The position numbers and the translations under genes were made by a program. Of a stretch of DNA of 64,000 nt, positions 1 through 11,203 are shown piece by piece. Below the pieces are notes generated by a model. It was given only the letters and a program-made list of their open reading frames with translations, searched no databases and was not told the origin of the DNA. The stretch's first letter is position 1. Each line of letters starts with the position of its first letter. Location of the stretch: assembly GCF_040115645.1 (NCBI RefSeq), contig NC_089576.1:1302001-1366000 (forward strand), read 5' to 3'. The DNA is from Euwallacea fornicatus (taxonomy: Eukaryota; Arthropoda; Insecta; Coleoptera; Curculionidae).

Positions 1-3000
1 ACTGCGCAAGAGAGGGATAAGTAGATAAATTTACTTTCGTCACCGACTTTTTGCGAACCTGAAAGAAACGAACGAAGTTAGGACTTTCAACTCAGATCGG
101 AAGCGTTTGCTACGTCATACGTCATGTGCGCCGAAGCCTGCAGCCCCTTCCATCACTGCACACACAGCGCAGACTTTAAAGGCGACGGACGAACCGGTTG
201 CCGCATCAGTTATTGTCGACCGTCGTGAACGTATAAGATATTTCCGCCGTTGCCACATCGTTTCTGATAATGTGTATTCATCACAAGTATTAAGAACGAA
301 CTTCACAACTCGAGGAAGCATTTTTGAATATAAAGAACTTGTTGTTCAACCCGAACATATTCCACTCATGTTACCGTGATTGCAATCATCCTGTGCACGC
401 CACTAATAAATCTTTAGTATTATTTGCAGGTCGTCAGTGCTTCAGTTCGAAAACCCAACTATTGAACAGAGAATTATCGCAGAGTATGCGGCTGAGAAAT
501 CTTTATTTATTTAAAGTACTTCCCACTCGACACTCGATGGAAGATTGAGACAATGCTCATGCATTATACATGCCCCATTCTGGCAGAGACAAGCTTTTCA
601 TATACATATATCGGGGACTAAATTCTCTCTGAGGTACTCGAATTGCGTATTGTGTAACGTTACAATATTATGCAGTTCGGAATTCAATCGGTTCACGTTA
701 AAAGGGCTATAAAACCGGGATAAATGTCCATTTAAACCAATGACAATTACTGTATAATCCTATCGGAATAGAATAAATAACTCCAAATGAAATTAAAATT
801 GTTTTGGTGTGAAGAGATCAATTATTGTCCGGTCAATGTGCAAAATATCACTTTAACCCGGGTCTACGTAATTGAAATCGCTAATGGGTTTAATGGTATT
901 AAATCAATATTTGCTGATCATTTCGATATGTTTTATAAATTGAGGTTAATAAAAAATAATTTATTTTCCTCACGTCCCTCTGAAGACTGCAGTCGCTGGT
1001 GCTGTAGAAACGTTAATATCACCTCTGGCTCATTAATGAAGGTGTAATTCCATTTGCAAATCTCTGCTTTTAGCGTGGGCCGACTTAAGTTCCTACTTTA
1101 TACTCTAGTTCCCGGAAGTTTTAATATAGGGCATCAGAAGTCTGCCTTCTGAGGGAAATTTTCCAGCAGTTGGACCGACGGTCCCTTCTTGGAAGCCATT
1201 GCAAGGAAAGTCGATTCAATGGAACTTTTTATGCAGTCTAGGCTGCGTTAAGGAGAGTTAAACTGGAAGTTTATTTGCCCTTTTGATAGCTCCAAGAATT
1301 TTATGCTGAGGAAATAGGAAAATGTTTCTCTTTTGGTCCGCAAAGCCAAGTAAAGCACTTTACTTACGTTTCAGGAAAATCTATTGTGTTGCTACATTTC
1401 AACAAATTGCAAAAAAATCCTCTCTCTCTTTCTCTCTTTCTATCTGTTACTTTTCAGCATCGCTCTATCTTGATTAGAAGGGTTAAAGGCATTATGAAGT
1501 TAACCTTGATTAAGTTCGTACAGTGGGATACCCCGCTGAAAGTTTTTTTTTTTAACGAAAAAGGGTTAATTTAAATTCGCCTTTCAAGCTCGGTTGAAAT
1601 TTTACTTGACCCGTGAAAAATCTCATCGAAACGCAAAATTTGCATAGGGGATCACCTTAAGTATAGCGGAGCTCTTTGTTCCCCGTGCAGGATACAACAT
1701 TATATTTTAATGAACGTGTGATTTTTAAATCCGAGATTAGTTTCGAATGCTAAATTGACCGATATAAGAGGTATTTCGTAAGTTACTTACAAAAGAGACT
1801 TTCAGATTAAAATCGTTCGAGCTTTCATTGTGCTTTTAAATGCAACGGGGCCTAATGACGAAAAGGAGGAAAAAAGAAAATGTTTTTCCAAAATTTCAGT
1901 ATTTTTGAAATACCTCCGAATTTTTTCTAATTTTGAAACGGCGTATTCTCGATCTAATTTCGTCTCCTAAACTAATCTATGTCCACCGTCAGCTATAGCT
2001 CATGCACGAAAAAACATGAATTGGCCTGATCCACCTTATTGTTGAAAATTAAGCTTAAGGAAAAAACCTGCACTAACTTACTCATTTTTAAATTGGAAAT
2101 TCCGTATGACTGAATTTAATGGAAGGCGTTTTAAGGCTAGAGATATCATTGTATGTGTCCTGTTTTCTTTTTAAATTCCACAAATTTTTAATATCAAGGG
2201 TCGATCCTGCCGCCTTCTAACAAATATCGCCGTACACTCGGATGATGTCGGTTCCAAGTTGGCCGCAAGGTGACGTCACGCCATCAATTCATAAAATGAA
2301 GCGTGCACGTGATGTCATTAAGTATGCTCCCTTAAAAAAAGTTTGCAAAAACTATGGGCCCATTGGGTTTAAGTAGTACATTATAGTACACCTAAGCATT
2401 TGCTTTCATTTTAAAACCCACTGAACCTAAAAATTGCCTTTTCTATGAATAATTCAAACTCGGGTTAAAACTCGGCGCATGCACCGTGAACTTTTATTGA
2501 AAAACTACGGGGATGCGATAGATTTTATATGCACATTTCTACAGTGTATAATGTGGGCAGATTATTATTAGCGAACATAAAACGAACATAACCGAACGTT
2601 AAACGGGGCATCGTTATATAGAGCAGCCATGCCGGCTAGTGAAATTACGTTTATGGAAAAAAAAGGGCGGGTTTAGTAAAATTGGACCGTAAAGCATATG
2701 GTTTTAGTCGATTTTTATAATATAGTTTTAGGGTTGTGTAGCCGGTAAATAAAAATTTGCTGCCTCGTAAATAGCAGACAAGAGGCCCTGTTTCATTCAG
2801 TTAATTTGCCGTGCAATAAAAATAATATCGAAAATACGCGATGATTACAGCATGTGCGTGTATTTGTTTATCGTTTGTGTTTAGATTTCTTCATCAGAAT
2901 ATACCTGTTTTTCCTATTATTACTAAACCCTATTTAACTTCATCTTTTGTATGCATAAGCCCTGTTCCAGCTTGAAACTTTATATTTACTCTTTCACAGT

Positions 3001-4801
3001 AGAGGTGCTCCTTGTACCTGATAAACCTACTAATATGGAGCCACGTGCAATGGAAACTTTGTTCTTTCGGATTATTCCTCTAGTTCACTCCTTTTCTTTT
3101 AAAGCAACTTTCCGCTATATGAACCGGCATTCCTTGCTTTATCCCGGGACGAAATAAAACAAATTCCCGGGATTCTTTGGAACCGCTCCTTGTATTTCAT
3201 CCTCAAAAGTCTTGAGTTTTGAACGGTAAATGTGTTACCGTGAAATTGCTGGTACGTGAGACTCTGGACGTGTGAAAAAGAATTTAGTTTTGAGTCAGAT
3301 GACTCTAAAGATATGCGTAATGCGCGGGCCTAATAGCAAAGGGAACATTAGGGACTTTAATCATCGTCAACGCGTTACATTCTCCACGCAACAAATGCAT
3401 TAGGGAGAGAGTAATATTTATTTTATTAATACCCTTCCCGAAAACTGTGCCCTAAAAATAAACCTTAACAACGTAATAATATTATTTATTGCGGGATTGA
3501 GCGACAGAGCAAATTGGAACCAATCAATGAAATGTTTTTTTTTTTTTTTTTGCGATTTTCCACCAAACTTCTACCCCGAAGAGCTTCGCCCCAAAGAAAC
3601 AAACCGTCGTTATTAATCAAAAATTCTAGGCTTGCTTTATATTCAAAACGAATAAAGACTCCTCCGCTCTATTGTATGAAAACACGAAAGAGATATTATT
3701 ATGTTCGAAAGCATGTTCATATTTTGCCTACCCTTAGACAAAAACATGGGATTAATATTCACGCCTGCATGGCTGAGCACAATTATTTTGTTTAGAAAAT
3801 TAGTTGGGATTTTCGAGGAGCAAATGTTGGAAGTTTGCCGGGGTTAAAGTTAGAAAATGCTTCGGAGAGCCTGCAGTTTGCATGGCAAAATGGCTCTCCC
3901 TACTACAGATACTTATACTAGAGTTTACGGTGCTCCCTCAACTCCCTCGATCTGAAAAAGAACCCCCACGTGCTGTCGCATCCGTAGATGGATCACAAAT
4001 TTTTATGATAATTTTTTTAACAATTATTCACGTGACGAGCGGAGCAACTCTCAATGCGCGACTGTACAATATGCAGAGAAAATATATTTTTTTAAGTTTG
4101 CCGGGTCGGAAATCGAATCCTGGTCATCCCAGCTGAAATCCGATAATAGTATGTTGACTTTCGCAGCGGATCGAACAAAATAGTATATTATTGAACAAGC
4201 TTGTAATGGCGGCTACCATCTCCAAGCGAAATTATGGAGAAGTTTGCAGTTCGAGCGAAGCGAGCGGCGCAAATCTCCTTAGGGAATGATGCTAATTATA
4301 TACGAGCACAATACTATAATTTGTCTGCGGCTAAACATCCGTATTTTCCATAAATCACCTACAAATTTCGTTTAAATAATTGTCTTAGAAGCTATTACTA
4401 TTTAGATTTTAAAGCTAAATCATGATGCACAGACAAGCCATAATCCAATCAACTTTTCTTGATTTCCCAAGAACTTTCTTATTTCTTGGATTCGAACTAG
4501 GATTCAAATCACTGAATAGTTAAAAACTAACTCCAGGATATTTTGATGTTTCGTCATGTATTCGCCGTATCGAAACATCAAATTTAAGACCTACCGAACC
4601 TTGATATTTAAGCTCTATTAAATACTGTGGCGGGCTCGACGCATATGGAAATTGTGTTAAGCCTATTCCGGAGGCAGACGTACACATATTAAGGGGCCTT
4701 GTAGTATTCCGGGTTTATTACTAATAGAACGTGATAGAATGTACATTCTAGTACGCCTGATAGCATTTGTTGCACTGTAAGGATATTCAAGTGTTTATAA
4801 A
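1..4801. other. Left-edge noncoding stretch, no gene recognised
   Basis: AT-rich sequence with only short, unrelated open frames. It contains a T homopolymer near 3536-3551. The first 300 bases are richer in CpG than the rest, which would fit an old promoter or untranslated exon, but I see no coding exon or splice pair that I can defend. It may be intron of a gene extending past the left edge. Confidence 0.5.
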
Positions 4802-4803
4802 TA

Positions 4804-6194
4804 CACTGACTTTCAAAAAAACCGCAACACCGAGAAGAACACATCGGACACGTTTGAAATTCTGGCACTACGTTGGGTCGGGTGATAGACAAAAACGATC
4901 AAAATATCAAAAGAAAATTATTGTGAATAAGTTTAATAATAATTTGATAATAATTTAATAATGGGCGGTATCTCCTCTTAGATTAATACATTCCTGTGAG
5001 CGACGTGGCGTGCTTAAAATCAAATCGTCAATATCTTCCTGTGGTATTGTATCCCGGGCAATCTGCACCTGCTCGCGGAGTTCATCTATAGTCTCTGGAG
5101 GACGAGCTAAACGTTGAAGAGTCCGACCCATTACATGCTCTATTGGGGACAAATCTGGAGAGCGAGCTGGCCAAGGCAAAGTATCCAAATTTTCAGCTTC
5201 CGAATACTTCAAAGTATCGTTGGCTACGTGTGGTCACGCATTATCCTGTTGAAACGTGCTTCCAGGATGGTCGTGCATGTATGGTACAAGAACCGGTTCT
5301 AAGACACTATTAACGTACCTCTGAGCATTTAATCTATCATAAATGAAGACAAGAGGAGACCGACTACCATACCGGATGGCTCCCCAAACCATGACTCCTG
5401 GTGTTAAACCAGAACGACACCTTTCCAAAAAGTCCAAATTTAATCGCTCTCCTCTGCGCCTTCTAACACGTAACCGTCCATCAGATCGCCATAAACAAAA
5501 TCGGCTCTCATCACTGGACACGATTCTTCTCCACTCATCCGCCCATTGCACTCTCGGACGACACCACTCCAGTCGGGCCACCCTGTGGTTTCGTGATAAT
5601 GGAAGCCGACGCATAGGACGATATGAATTTAGTCCAAGACTTCGAATTCTGCGATACCTGGTACTAAGGGAGACCCTTCGATTTAGGGTGGCTACCCAAG
5701 AGAAGGAATTGTTTGAAACGGGGGCCTGTCGCTGAACGACGAAGTCGCCGGTCTTCGCGTCATTCTTGGACGGCCATGATGACGATTTACTGACCCTTCG
5801 TTAGACCAAGCTCTTAGCACTGTTGATGCGTTTCGATCCAATCTACGTGCAATTTCGCGGAAAGGTGAACCTGCCTCGTGCATACCAACAATCTTCCCCT
5901 TTCAAAGGGAGTTAACTGCCGGTAAACTGCATTTTGGCGTGCACGAGGCATTTTGCACTACCACACATTCAATATGGTACTAACGGTAGTACCTTTATCG
6001 CTATCCACCAGTAAAAAAAAAATGCAAAAAGAACGATCGTCACAGATAAAAAATAAACAAAAACTTCATATCGCATTATAATACAAACTTGAAATTTTTA
6101 TCATTTTTTCTCTTTACAAGTCTAAAATCATACTAAAATTTCAAATACATACAGTGCGTTCTTCTTGGTGTTGCGGCTTTTTTGAATGTCAGTG
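4804..6194 (-). mobile_element. Tc1-like DNA transposon, complete ends, dead transposase
   Basis: A 1.39-kb element flanked by TA on both sides (4802-4803 and 6195-6196), as expected for the TA duplication of the Tc1/mariner superfamily. The ends are imperfect inverted repeats of about 57 bp, starting cactgac at the left and ending gtcagtg at the right. Inside lies a minus-strand DD34E transposase broken by several mutations. The differences between the two ends and the multiple lesions point to an old, inactive copy. Confidence 0.93.
4955..5951 (-). pseudogene. Tc1-like DD34E transposase, frameshifted and with a nonsense codon
   Basis: The original start is probably the ATG at 5951-5949. 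The N-terminal helix-turn-helix part shifts frame near 5885 by one missing base, continues to about 5692, shifts again before 5614, then runs to a TGA at about 5234, directly after the second catalytic Asp (FQQDNA). The C-terminal part continues in frame to 4955. The first Asp is in SSDESRF, the second in QQDNA and the Glu in SPDLSPIEH, with 34 residues between the last two, so this is DD34E. The stop in the DNA-R position is a CGA-to-TGA change, typical of CpG decay. Family length would be about 330 residues. It cannot make an active enzyme as it stands. Confidence 0.92.
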
Positions 6195-6196
6195 TA

Positions 6197-7035
6197 CATA
6201 GATGCAGAATTTCTATATCGTTATTGCGTTAACTCGTTAACAAGCATTTTCCGGTAATAACGAGTTAACACCATAGGATGTTCGGATGCGGCGCTTTTCA
6301 AGACTCACCGCCTTCCCGCTCTTGTGTTGAAGGTTTTCTGCTCGGAGGAATCTAAATATGGTATACTTCGAAGATACCACCTGAATTCTGGAATCAACAA
6401 AATGCCAGAAAACTAGCTAAATGTGACCAACCTCCTTTCAACCCACAGCTAAGGTTTGTCCGTCTCGGACAATAATAGATGTGGTAAAAAGTATCGGAAT
6501 GAAAAACGAGTAATTTACGTAACCGACGACAGCGAGCAAAGAGCCACATTCGAGAGGAGTGGTACTAGATAAATGACTTAATAAAATATGTTTGCCCTCA
6601 TACTTGAACTTGAACATTCACATAAACAAGAACATGGAAAAAAAACTCTCCATGACGGATGGTGATTGCATCGTAAACTCGGATGTCATGTGCCTATTTG
6701 CACAGGTCCTCACATGTATACCGTTGTTTCTTCCCGCATCACTTTTCGCCGCTTGAAAAATGAATTTACCTTGGGAGGAAAATATTTCTAGACTTTTAGC
6801 TAATAAAGGAACCGCGGCAAACTTGAGAGAATATCTCAATTTAGAACAGTTTGAATTGAATTTAAGTGGATAATTTTCAAAAGTTTTAGTACAGAGAATC
6901 ACGGAAATTTATTCCCAATTTAATGTATATTTGTTATATTCCATATGCTGCTATGGACTTTTGAGAAAGTTGAGAGAATTTCACATTTTGAATAGTTCGA
7001 GCATTCAAAAATCGATGCAGGTATACGCCATATTG
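6197..7035. other. Spacer between transposons, no gene seen
   Basis: No coding pattern, splice pairs or repeats that I can support. The open frames here are short and unrelated to any family I know. Confidence 0.5.
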
Positions 7036-7037
7036 TA

Positions 7038-8150
7038 CAGTGGTGGAAAAAAGTATGAAATATTTTGCTGTTTTTCGTCTTATTCGGTTTCAGTTCACCG
7101 CAAGCGCTAACAACTAATTGTTTAATTTCCAAATATGGCTAAAAACCAACGTTTCGCCCCTCAATTTAGGGCAAGAGTTGTAGAACTCTATCGAAGCGGT
7201 CGTGCTCAAAGCGAAGCGGCAAGAACTTTAAAAATCAGTCAGAGTGTCGTTTCGAAAATAATTAATAAATTTCGAACTCGGGGAGACGTTCACGATCGTA
7301 GGAAGTCAGGTCGTCCTAAAAGAACTACCCCGATGATCGATAAAGCGATCAAACGCATCTCTATGGAAGATCCCCGAAGAACCTCAAGGCAAATTACTGA
7401 AGAAGTCACTTTGCGATTTAATTTGGAATTGACAAGTGGAACTGTGAGCAATCGCCTAATACATGTGGGACTTCTTGGTAGAGGTGCGATTAAAAAACCA
7501 TTGCTTTCAAAGAAGAACAGATTTAAAATTTGCAAAGTCCCATTTATCGTGGACTCAAGGAAAATGGAACTCCGTCCTTTGGAGTGAGGAGAGTGAGTTT
7601 AATTTCTTCGGTTCTGATGGTAGAGTATACGTTAGACGTCCAGTTGGCCAAAGGTGCAATGTAAAGTACCAAACGCCTACTGTCAAACATGGTGGTGGGA
7701 GCGTAATGGTTTGGGGATGTTTTACGCGACGCAAGACTGGACCTGTGGTTCCTGTAGAGGGCAAAATGGACCGTTATCAATATCGACAAATCTTGGAGGA
7801 TAATATGTTGCCTTTTGCCGAAGAAGAAATGCCACTTCGTTGGATCTTTCAGCAAGATAACGACCCCAAGCATACTTCTAAAGTCGTAAAGGAGTGGTTT
7901 TTGAGTCATCATGTGGTCGTACTGGATTGGCCCTCTCGCTCCCCTGACCTGAATCCAATTGAGCGTCTGCGGGAAATGTTAGACAGGCGAATTAAATCAA
8001 AACCTATTAGCAATTAAGTCGAATTTCTTCAAACTATCGAGGAAGAGTGGCACCAAATTCCTGTGGAGACGTTGCAGAGGCTTGTAGATTCTGTGCCAGC
8101 ACGTTGTCAGGCAGTAATCGATGCAAAAGGTTTTGCCACAAAATGTTAAT
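7038..8150 (+). mobile_element. Tc1-like DNA transposon, right end not found
   Basis: The left end begins cagtggtggaaaaaagtat right after a TA at 7036-7037. A plus-strand transposase fills the body. I could not find the matching inverted end downstream of the transposase; the sequence after 8150 belongs to something else and ends in a different terminus at 8382. The copy is therefore probably truncated on the right, so the right limit given here is only the end of the transposase. Confidence 0.8.
7135..8149 (+). pseudogene. Tc1-like DD34E transposase with a frameshift and a nonsense codon
   Basis: The frame opens at ATG 7135 with a typical Tc1 N-terminus: a first helix-turn-helix, then RKSGRPKRTT and a second helical domain. 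Between about 7515 and 7545 the reading frame shifts into the frame running to 8017, where a TAA interrupts it. The remaining C-terminus reads on to the natural TAA at 8147-8149. Motifs seen are WSEES (where the family has SDES, so the first catalytic Asp is a Glu here), QQDNDPKHT and SPDLNPIE, with 34 residues between Asp and Glu. Around 337 codons is normal length for the family. Inactive on at least three counts. Confidence 0.9.
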
Positions 8151-8382
8151 TTTGCGACTGTTTTTTAATGGCAATATTTTTTAACATTTACTATGCGTAA
8201 CGTTAATTTATGGAATTTCTTATGAAATTTATAAATTTTTTAAATTTTATGTTTTAATTTTATTTACGCTATAGCTTGTAAACAAACGAAAATCGGATAA
8301 CCAAATTTGAGTTTTTTTACATTTATTTTTCATGTACAACACGCTCCTGAAGTTTGGCACGATCCTCCCGACTCACCCTGTA
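8151..8382. repeat. Probable solo end of another CAGGGT-terminated element
   Basis: AT-rich sequence ending in cgactcaccctg at 8382, followed by TATA and then the cagggtg terminus of the next element. Read on the minus strand it begins cagggtgagtcggg, which has the form of the terminal repeat of a TA-inserting element. I see no partner end in the window, so this is a fragment. Confidence 0.45.
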
Positions 8383-8384
8383 TA

Positions 8385-8736
8385 CAGGGTGTTCGATTTA
8401 TCATGCACATGCGATTTTTTCGAAAACTAAGAATTTAATAAAAAAATGTTTCAAATAAAGATTGTTTGGGATAAAGGAGCGCTTCTTTTGACATTTTTTT
8501 TTCAAAAAAACTGTCATTTAAAAGGCCTTTTCAAGGTCATTCGCATTTTTTCTAATGGAAACCCTAGATTTTTTTGACAAAAATGGATACACCACTAAGA
8601 ACTGAAAAACGTTTGTTTGAAAAAGTTTTCGATTCAAGGCTTTTTTAGATAGTTTATTCAAAGAAATAATCGAAAATTAAGTAAAGCATGGAACAACAAC
8701 ATAAAAGTTTTCTAATCCAATAAATGTTCAAAATTT
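8385..8736. repeat. Left terminal inverted repeat of the DD41D element
   Basis: 352 bp, pairing with 9972-10323. It includes the last 25 nt of the transposase gene with its stop codon (8712-8736), so part of the C-terminal coding sequence is present in inverted copy at the other end. Confidence 0.9.
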
Positions 8737-9779
8737 CTTCCACCAACTTCAATACACTTTACAATACGTTTTTTAAACGATTCATGAACACATAATAATG
8801 TTTGAGTACTAATTTCCCGAGAAGCTTGCCTAATCCGTTGTTTCATATTTTCTGGGGTTGTCGGAATATGCTTGTAAACTTTATCTTTCAAATATCCCCA
8901 TAAAAAAAAATCTGGAGACGTCAAGTCTGGCGATCTTGCCGGCCAGTTAATAGGATCATTCCGTCCAATCCAGCATTCTGAATAATCACTATCAAGGATT
9001 TGTCGAGCACCCCTAAAAAAATACGCTGGACAACCGTCGTGTTGAAACCACATGGAATGTCGCAATTCTAAGTTCAGCTCTTCAAGTAAAACGGGCAATT
9101 TTCGCTTTAAAAATTGTTGATATTTTTCACCGTTCAGGATCCCATCAATAAAATATGGTCCAATTAAATTTGCTCCTATGATTCCACACCACACGTTTAC
9201 AGACCATGGATGCTGATGCTCAACCTGCCTTATCCATTTAGGATTGTCTACAGACCAGTAATGCATATTGTGGCGGTTAATTTGACCATGATTTGTAAAA
9301 GTTGATTCATCAGAGAACAAAACTAACATAAAAAAGTTCGGGTTATCAATTATTTGTCTTTGAGCCCATTGACAAAATAACATACGATTCCGAAAATCTT
9401 CGCCGTGAAGTTCCTGATGTAGGGAAATACAAGAAGGTTTTAATTTATGACGATGTAAAATACGAAAAACACTGTTCTGCGCTACTCCTGAATTTGATGC
9501 AATTTGTCGAATACTCATTTCTGGATTGCAAGCAATAGCAGCCAGGACATTGATTTCATTGTCTTCATTAGTTACGGTGTTTTTACGTTTCTTTTTTTGT
9601 TTATCAACATTCCCAGTCTCTTCAAACTGCCTCACAAGTCTTTTGGATGTAAACCTTGACGGCACAACCTTTTCTGGAAATCGTTCAGCATACATTGCTA
9701 TTGTCCTTGAAATATCGCGACCACTTTCTCCATAAGTAAGGATCATTTCAATTTTTTCTTTTAATAAAAAATACGCCAT
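8712..9779 (-). CDS. DD41D-type transposase, intact, 355 aa
   Basis: An uninterrupted 355-residue frame. The N-terminal 70 residues (IEMILTYGESGRD onward) form the helix-turn-helix found at the start of many insect transposases of this type, often annotated DUF4817. A second helical region follows at about residues 75-125. The catalytic domain shows FSDESTF (first Asp), WFQHDGCPAY (second Asp) and WPARSPDLTSPDFF (third Asp), with 41 residues between the last two, hence DD41D. The typical LWGYLKDKVY stretch follows. The product would bind the terminal repeats in the nucleus and cut and paste the element at TA. Most relatives have PLDFF where this copy has SPDFF; whether that matters is unknown. 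It is the only transposase in the window with no visible break. Confidence 0.93.
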   Translation of the reverse strand: MAYFLLKEKIEMILTYGESGRDISRTIAMYAERFPEKVVPSRFTSKRLVRQFEETGNVDKQKKKRKNTVTNEDNEINVLAAIACNPEMSIRQIASNSGVAQNSVFRILHRHKLKPSCISLHQELHGEDFRNRMLFCQWAQRQIIDNPNFFMLVLFSDESTFTNHGQINRHNMHYWSVDNPKWIRQVEHQHPWSVNVWCGIIGANLIGPYFIDGILNGEKYQQFLKRKLPVLLEELNLELRHSMWFQHDGCPAYFFRGARQILDSDYSECWIGRNDPINWPARSPDLTSPDFFLWGYLKDKVYKHIPTTPENMKQRIRQASREISTQTLLCVHESFKKRIVKCIEVGGRNFEHLLD

Positions 9780-9971
9780 TATTCTTCAAGTATTTCTTAA
9801 TCGCAAAGAAACAATTCGAACGACACCACTCAACTGCTACTATGATTTGAACATTTTATTTATTTACTAAACTTATCAATGAAATTTTATATTATCGGTT
9901 GTTTTTTATTGAAACAATTTGTTTAAAAAAACCTGTAAGGCAATTTGTAAACTTGTGAACGTTAATAAATA

Positions 9972-10323
9972 AAATTTTGAACATTTATTGGATTAGAAAA
10001 CTCTTATGTTGTTGTTCCATGCTTCACTTAATTTTCGATTATTTTTTTGAATAAACTATCTAAAAAAGCCTTGAATCGAAAACTTTTTCAAACAAACGTT
10101 TTTCAGTTCTTAGTGGTGTATCCATTTTTGTCAAAAAAATCTAGGGTTTCCATTAGAAAAAATGCGAATGACCTTGAAAAGGCCTTTTAAATGACAGTTT
10201 TTTTGAAAAAAAAATGTCAAAAGAAGCGCTCCTTTATCCCAAACAATCTTTATTTGAAACATTTTTTTATTAAACTCTTAGTTTTCGAGAAAATCGCATG
10301 TGCATGATAAACCGAACACCCTG
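9972..10323. repeat. Right terminal inverted repeat of the DD41D element
   Basis: 352 bp, inverted copy of 8385-8736, ending ccgaacaccctg at 10323. The transposase start codon lies about 190 bp inside its inner edge, so any promoter is in this repeat or in the short interval between. Confidence 0.9.
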
Positions 10324-10399
10324 TACAAGCCTCTTTTCCTCAATAAACCCGTGTGTACGAACAAGATTGTTACATACTGTATATATAAATATGCGTGTA

Positions 10400-10782
10400 C
10401 AGGGTCATTCAAACTCGACGCCCCACCCATTTTATGCGAAAACAGTTGGGCTTAACAAAATAGTTTTTTCACCAGATTAAATAAAAGGACGTAAGCTACA
10501 ATAAATGCTACAAACGTTGAAATGTGGAAAGCGACGCTCGGCGTCGCGACGCCGACTTTATGTTTTTTTTCAGAAACGTACCCTTTTTTTCTCAAAAATG
10601 TGAACATTGATACATTCTAAACAAGTTTTGTATAAAAAGTTTTTTGAAATTCCTAATCATTTAAGAGCTACAGGAGAAACAAATATTGACATATTAGGTA
10701 GTCTTGGGGATATACTTCGCCACGCACTTACGCATTAAGTAGGCGAAAAAAACAATGTAAACCGTTGCCTAGCAACACAAAC
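10400..10782. repeat. Left arm of the foldback element
   Basis: 383 bp, inverted copy of 10819-11201. AT-rich overall, with a GC-rich patch around the palindrome at 10538-10555. Confidence 0.93.
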
Positions 10783-10818
10783 GTAATAAATAAATAAAAA
10801 ATACTTGACAATTTAAAT

Positions 10819-11201
10819 GTTTGTGTTGCTAGGCAACGGTTTACATTGTTTTTTTCGCCTACTTAATGCGTAAGTGCGTGGCGAAGTATATCCCCAAGAC
10901 TACCTAATATGTCAATATTTGTTTCTCCTGTAGCTCTTAAATGATTAGGAATTTCAAAAAACTTTTTATACAAAACTTGTTTAGAATGTATCAATGTTCA
11001 CATTTTTGAGAAAAAAAGGGTACGTTTCTGAAAAAAAACATAAAGTCGGCGTCGCGACGCCGAGCGTCGCTTTCCACATTTCAACGTTTGTAGCATTTAT
11101 TGTAGCTTACGTCCTTTTATTTAATCTGGTGAAAAAACTATTTTGTTAAGCCCAACTGTTTTCGCATAAAATGGGTGGGGCGTCGAGTTTGAATGACCCT
11201 G
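10819..11201. repeat. Right arm of the foldback element
   Basis: 383 bp, inverted copy of 10400-10782. The open frame that crosses its outer edge (11146-11424) is not a gene. Confidence 0.93.
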
Positions 11202-11203
11202 TA

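Larger units (their letters stand above)
8385..10323 (-). mobile_element. Full-length DD41D Tc1/mariner-type element with 352-bp inverted repeats
   Basis: A 1,939-bp element between TA dinucleotides at 8383-8384 and 10324-10325. Both ends are CAGGGTGTTCG and the inverted repeats are about 352 bp each (8385-8736 and 9972-10323), differing at only a few positions by eye. The single gene is an uninterrupted minus-strand transposase. Intact ends, an intact frame and similar arms suggest recent movement and possible present activity (inference). The long repeats set it apart from the short-ended Tc1 copies in the same window. Confidence 0.95.
10400..11201. mobile_element. Foldback (hairpin) element with 383-bp arms, no gene
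   Basis: An 802-bp element between TA dinucleotides (10398-10399, 11202-11203). The ends are CAGGGTCATTC. The arms, 10400-10782 and 10819-11201, are 383 bp each and look almost perfectly complementary, with a 36-bp AT-rich loop. There is no transposase; it must have been moved in trans. Each arm carries an 18-bp perfect CpG-rich palindrome (10538-10555 and 11046-11063) and the 13-bp motif GTTGCCTAGCAAC (10764-10776; reverse form 10825-10837). The near identity of the arms suggests a recent insertion or arm homogenisation. Confidence 0.95.

Noticed and set aside
3514..4136. Open frames of 93 and 110 codons
   Set aside because: No family resemblance, cross a T homopolymer, no splice partners, and codon use like the surrounding noncoding DNA.
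4095..4140. Possible tRNA-derived SINE (B-box-like aatcgaatcct near 4109)
   Set aside because: Only a partial B-box match, no A box at the right distance, no cloverleaf and no poly(A) or target duplication.
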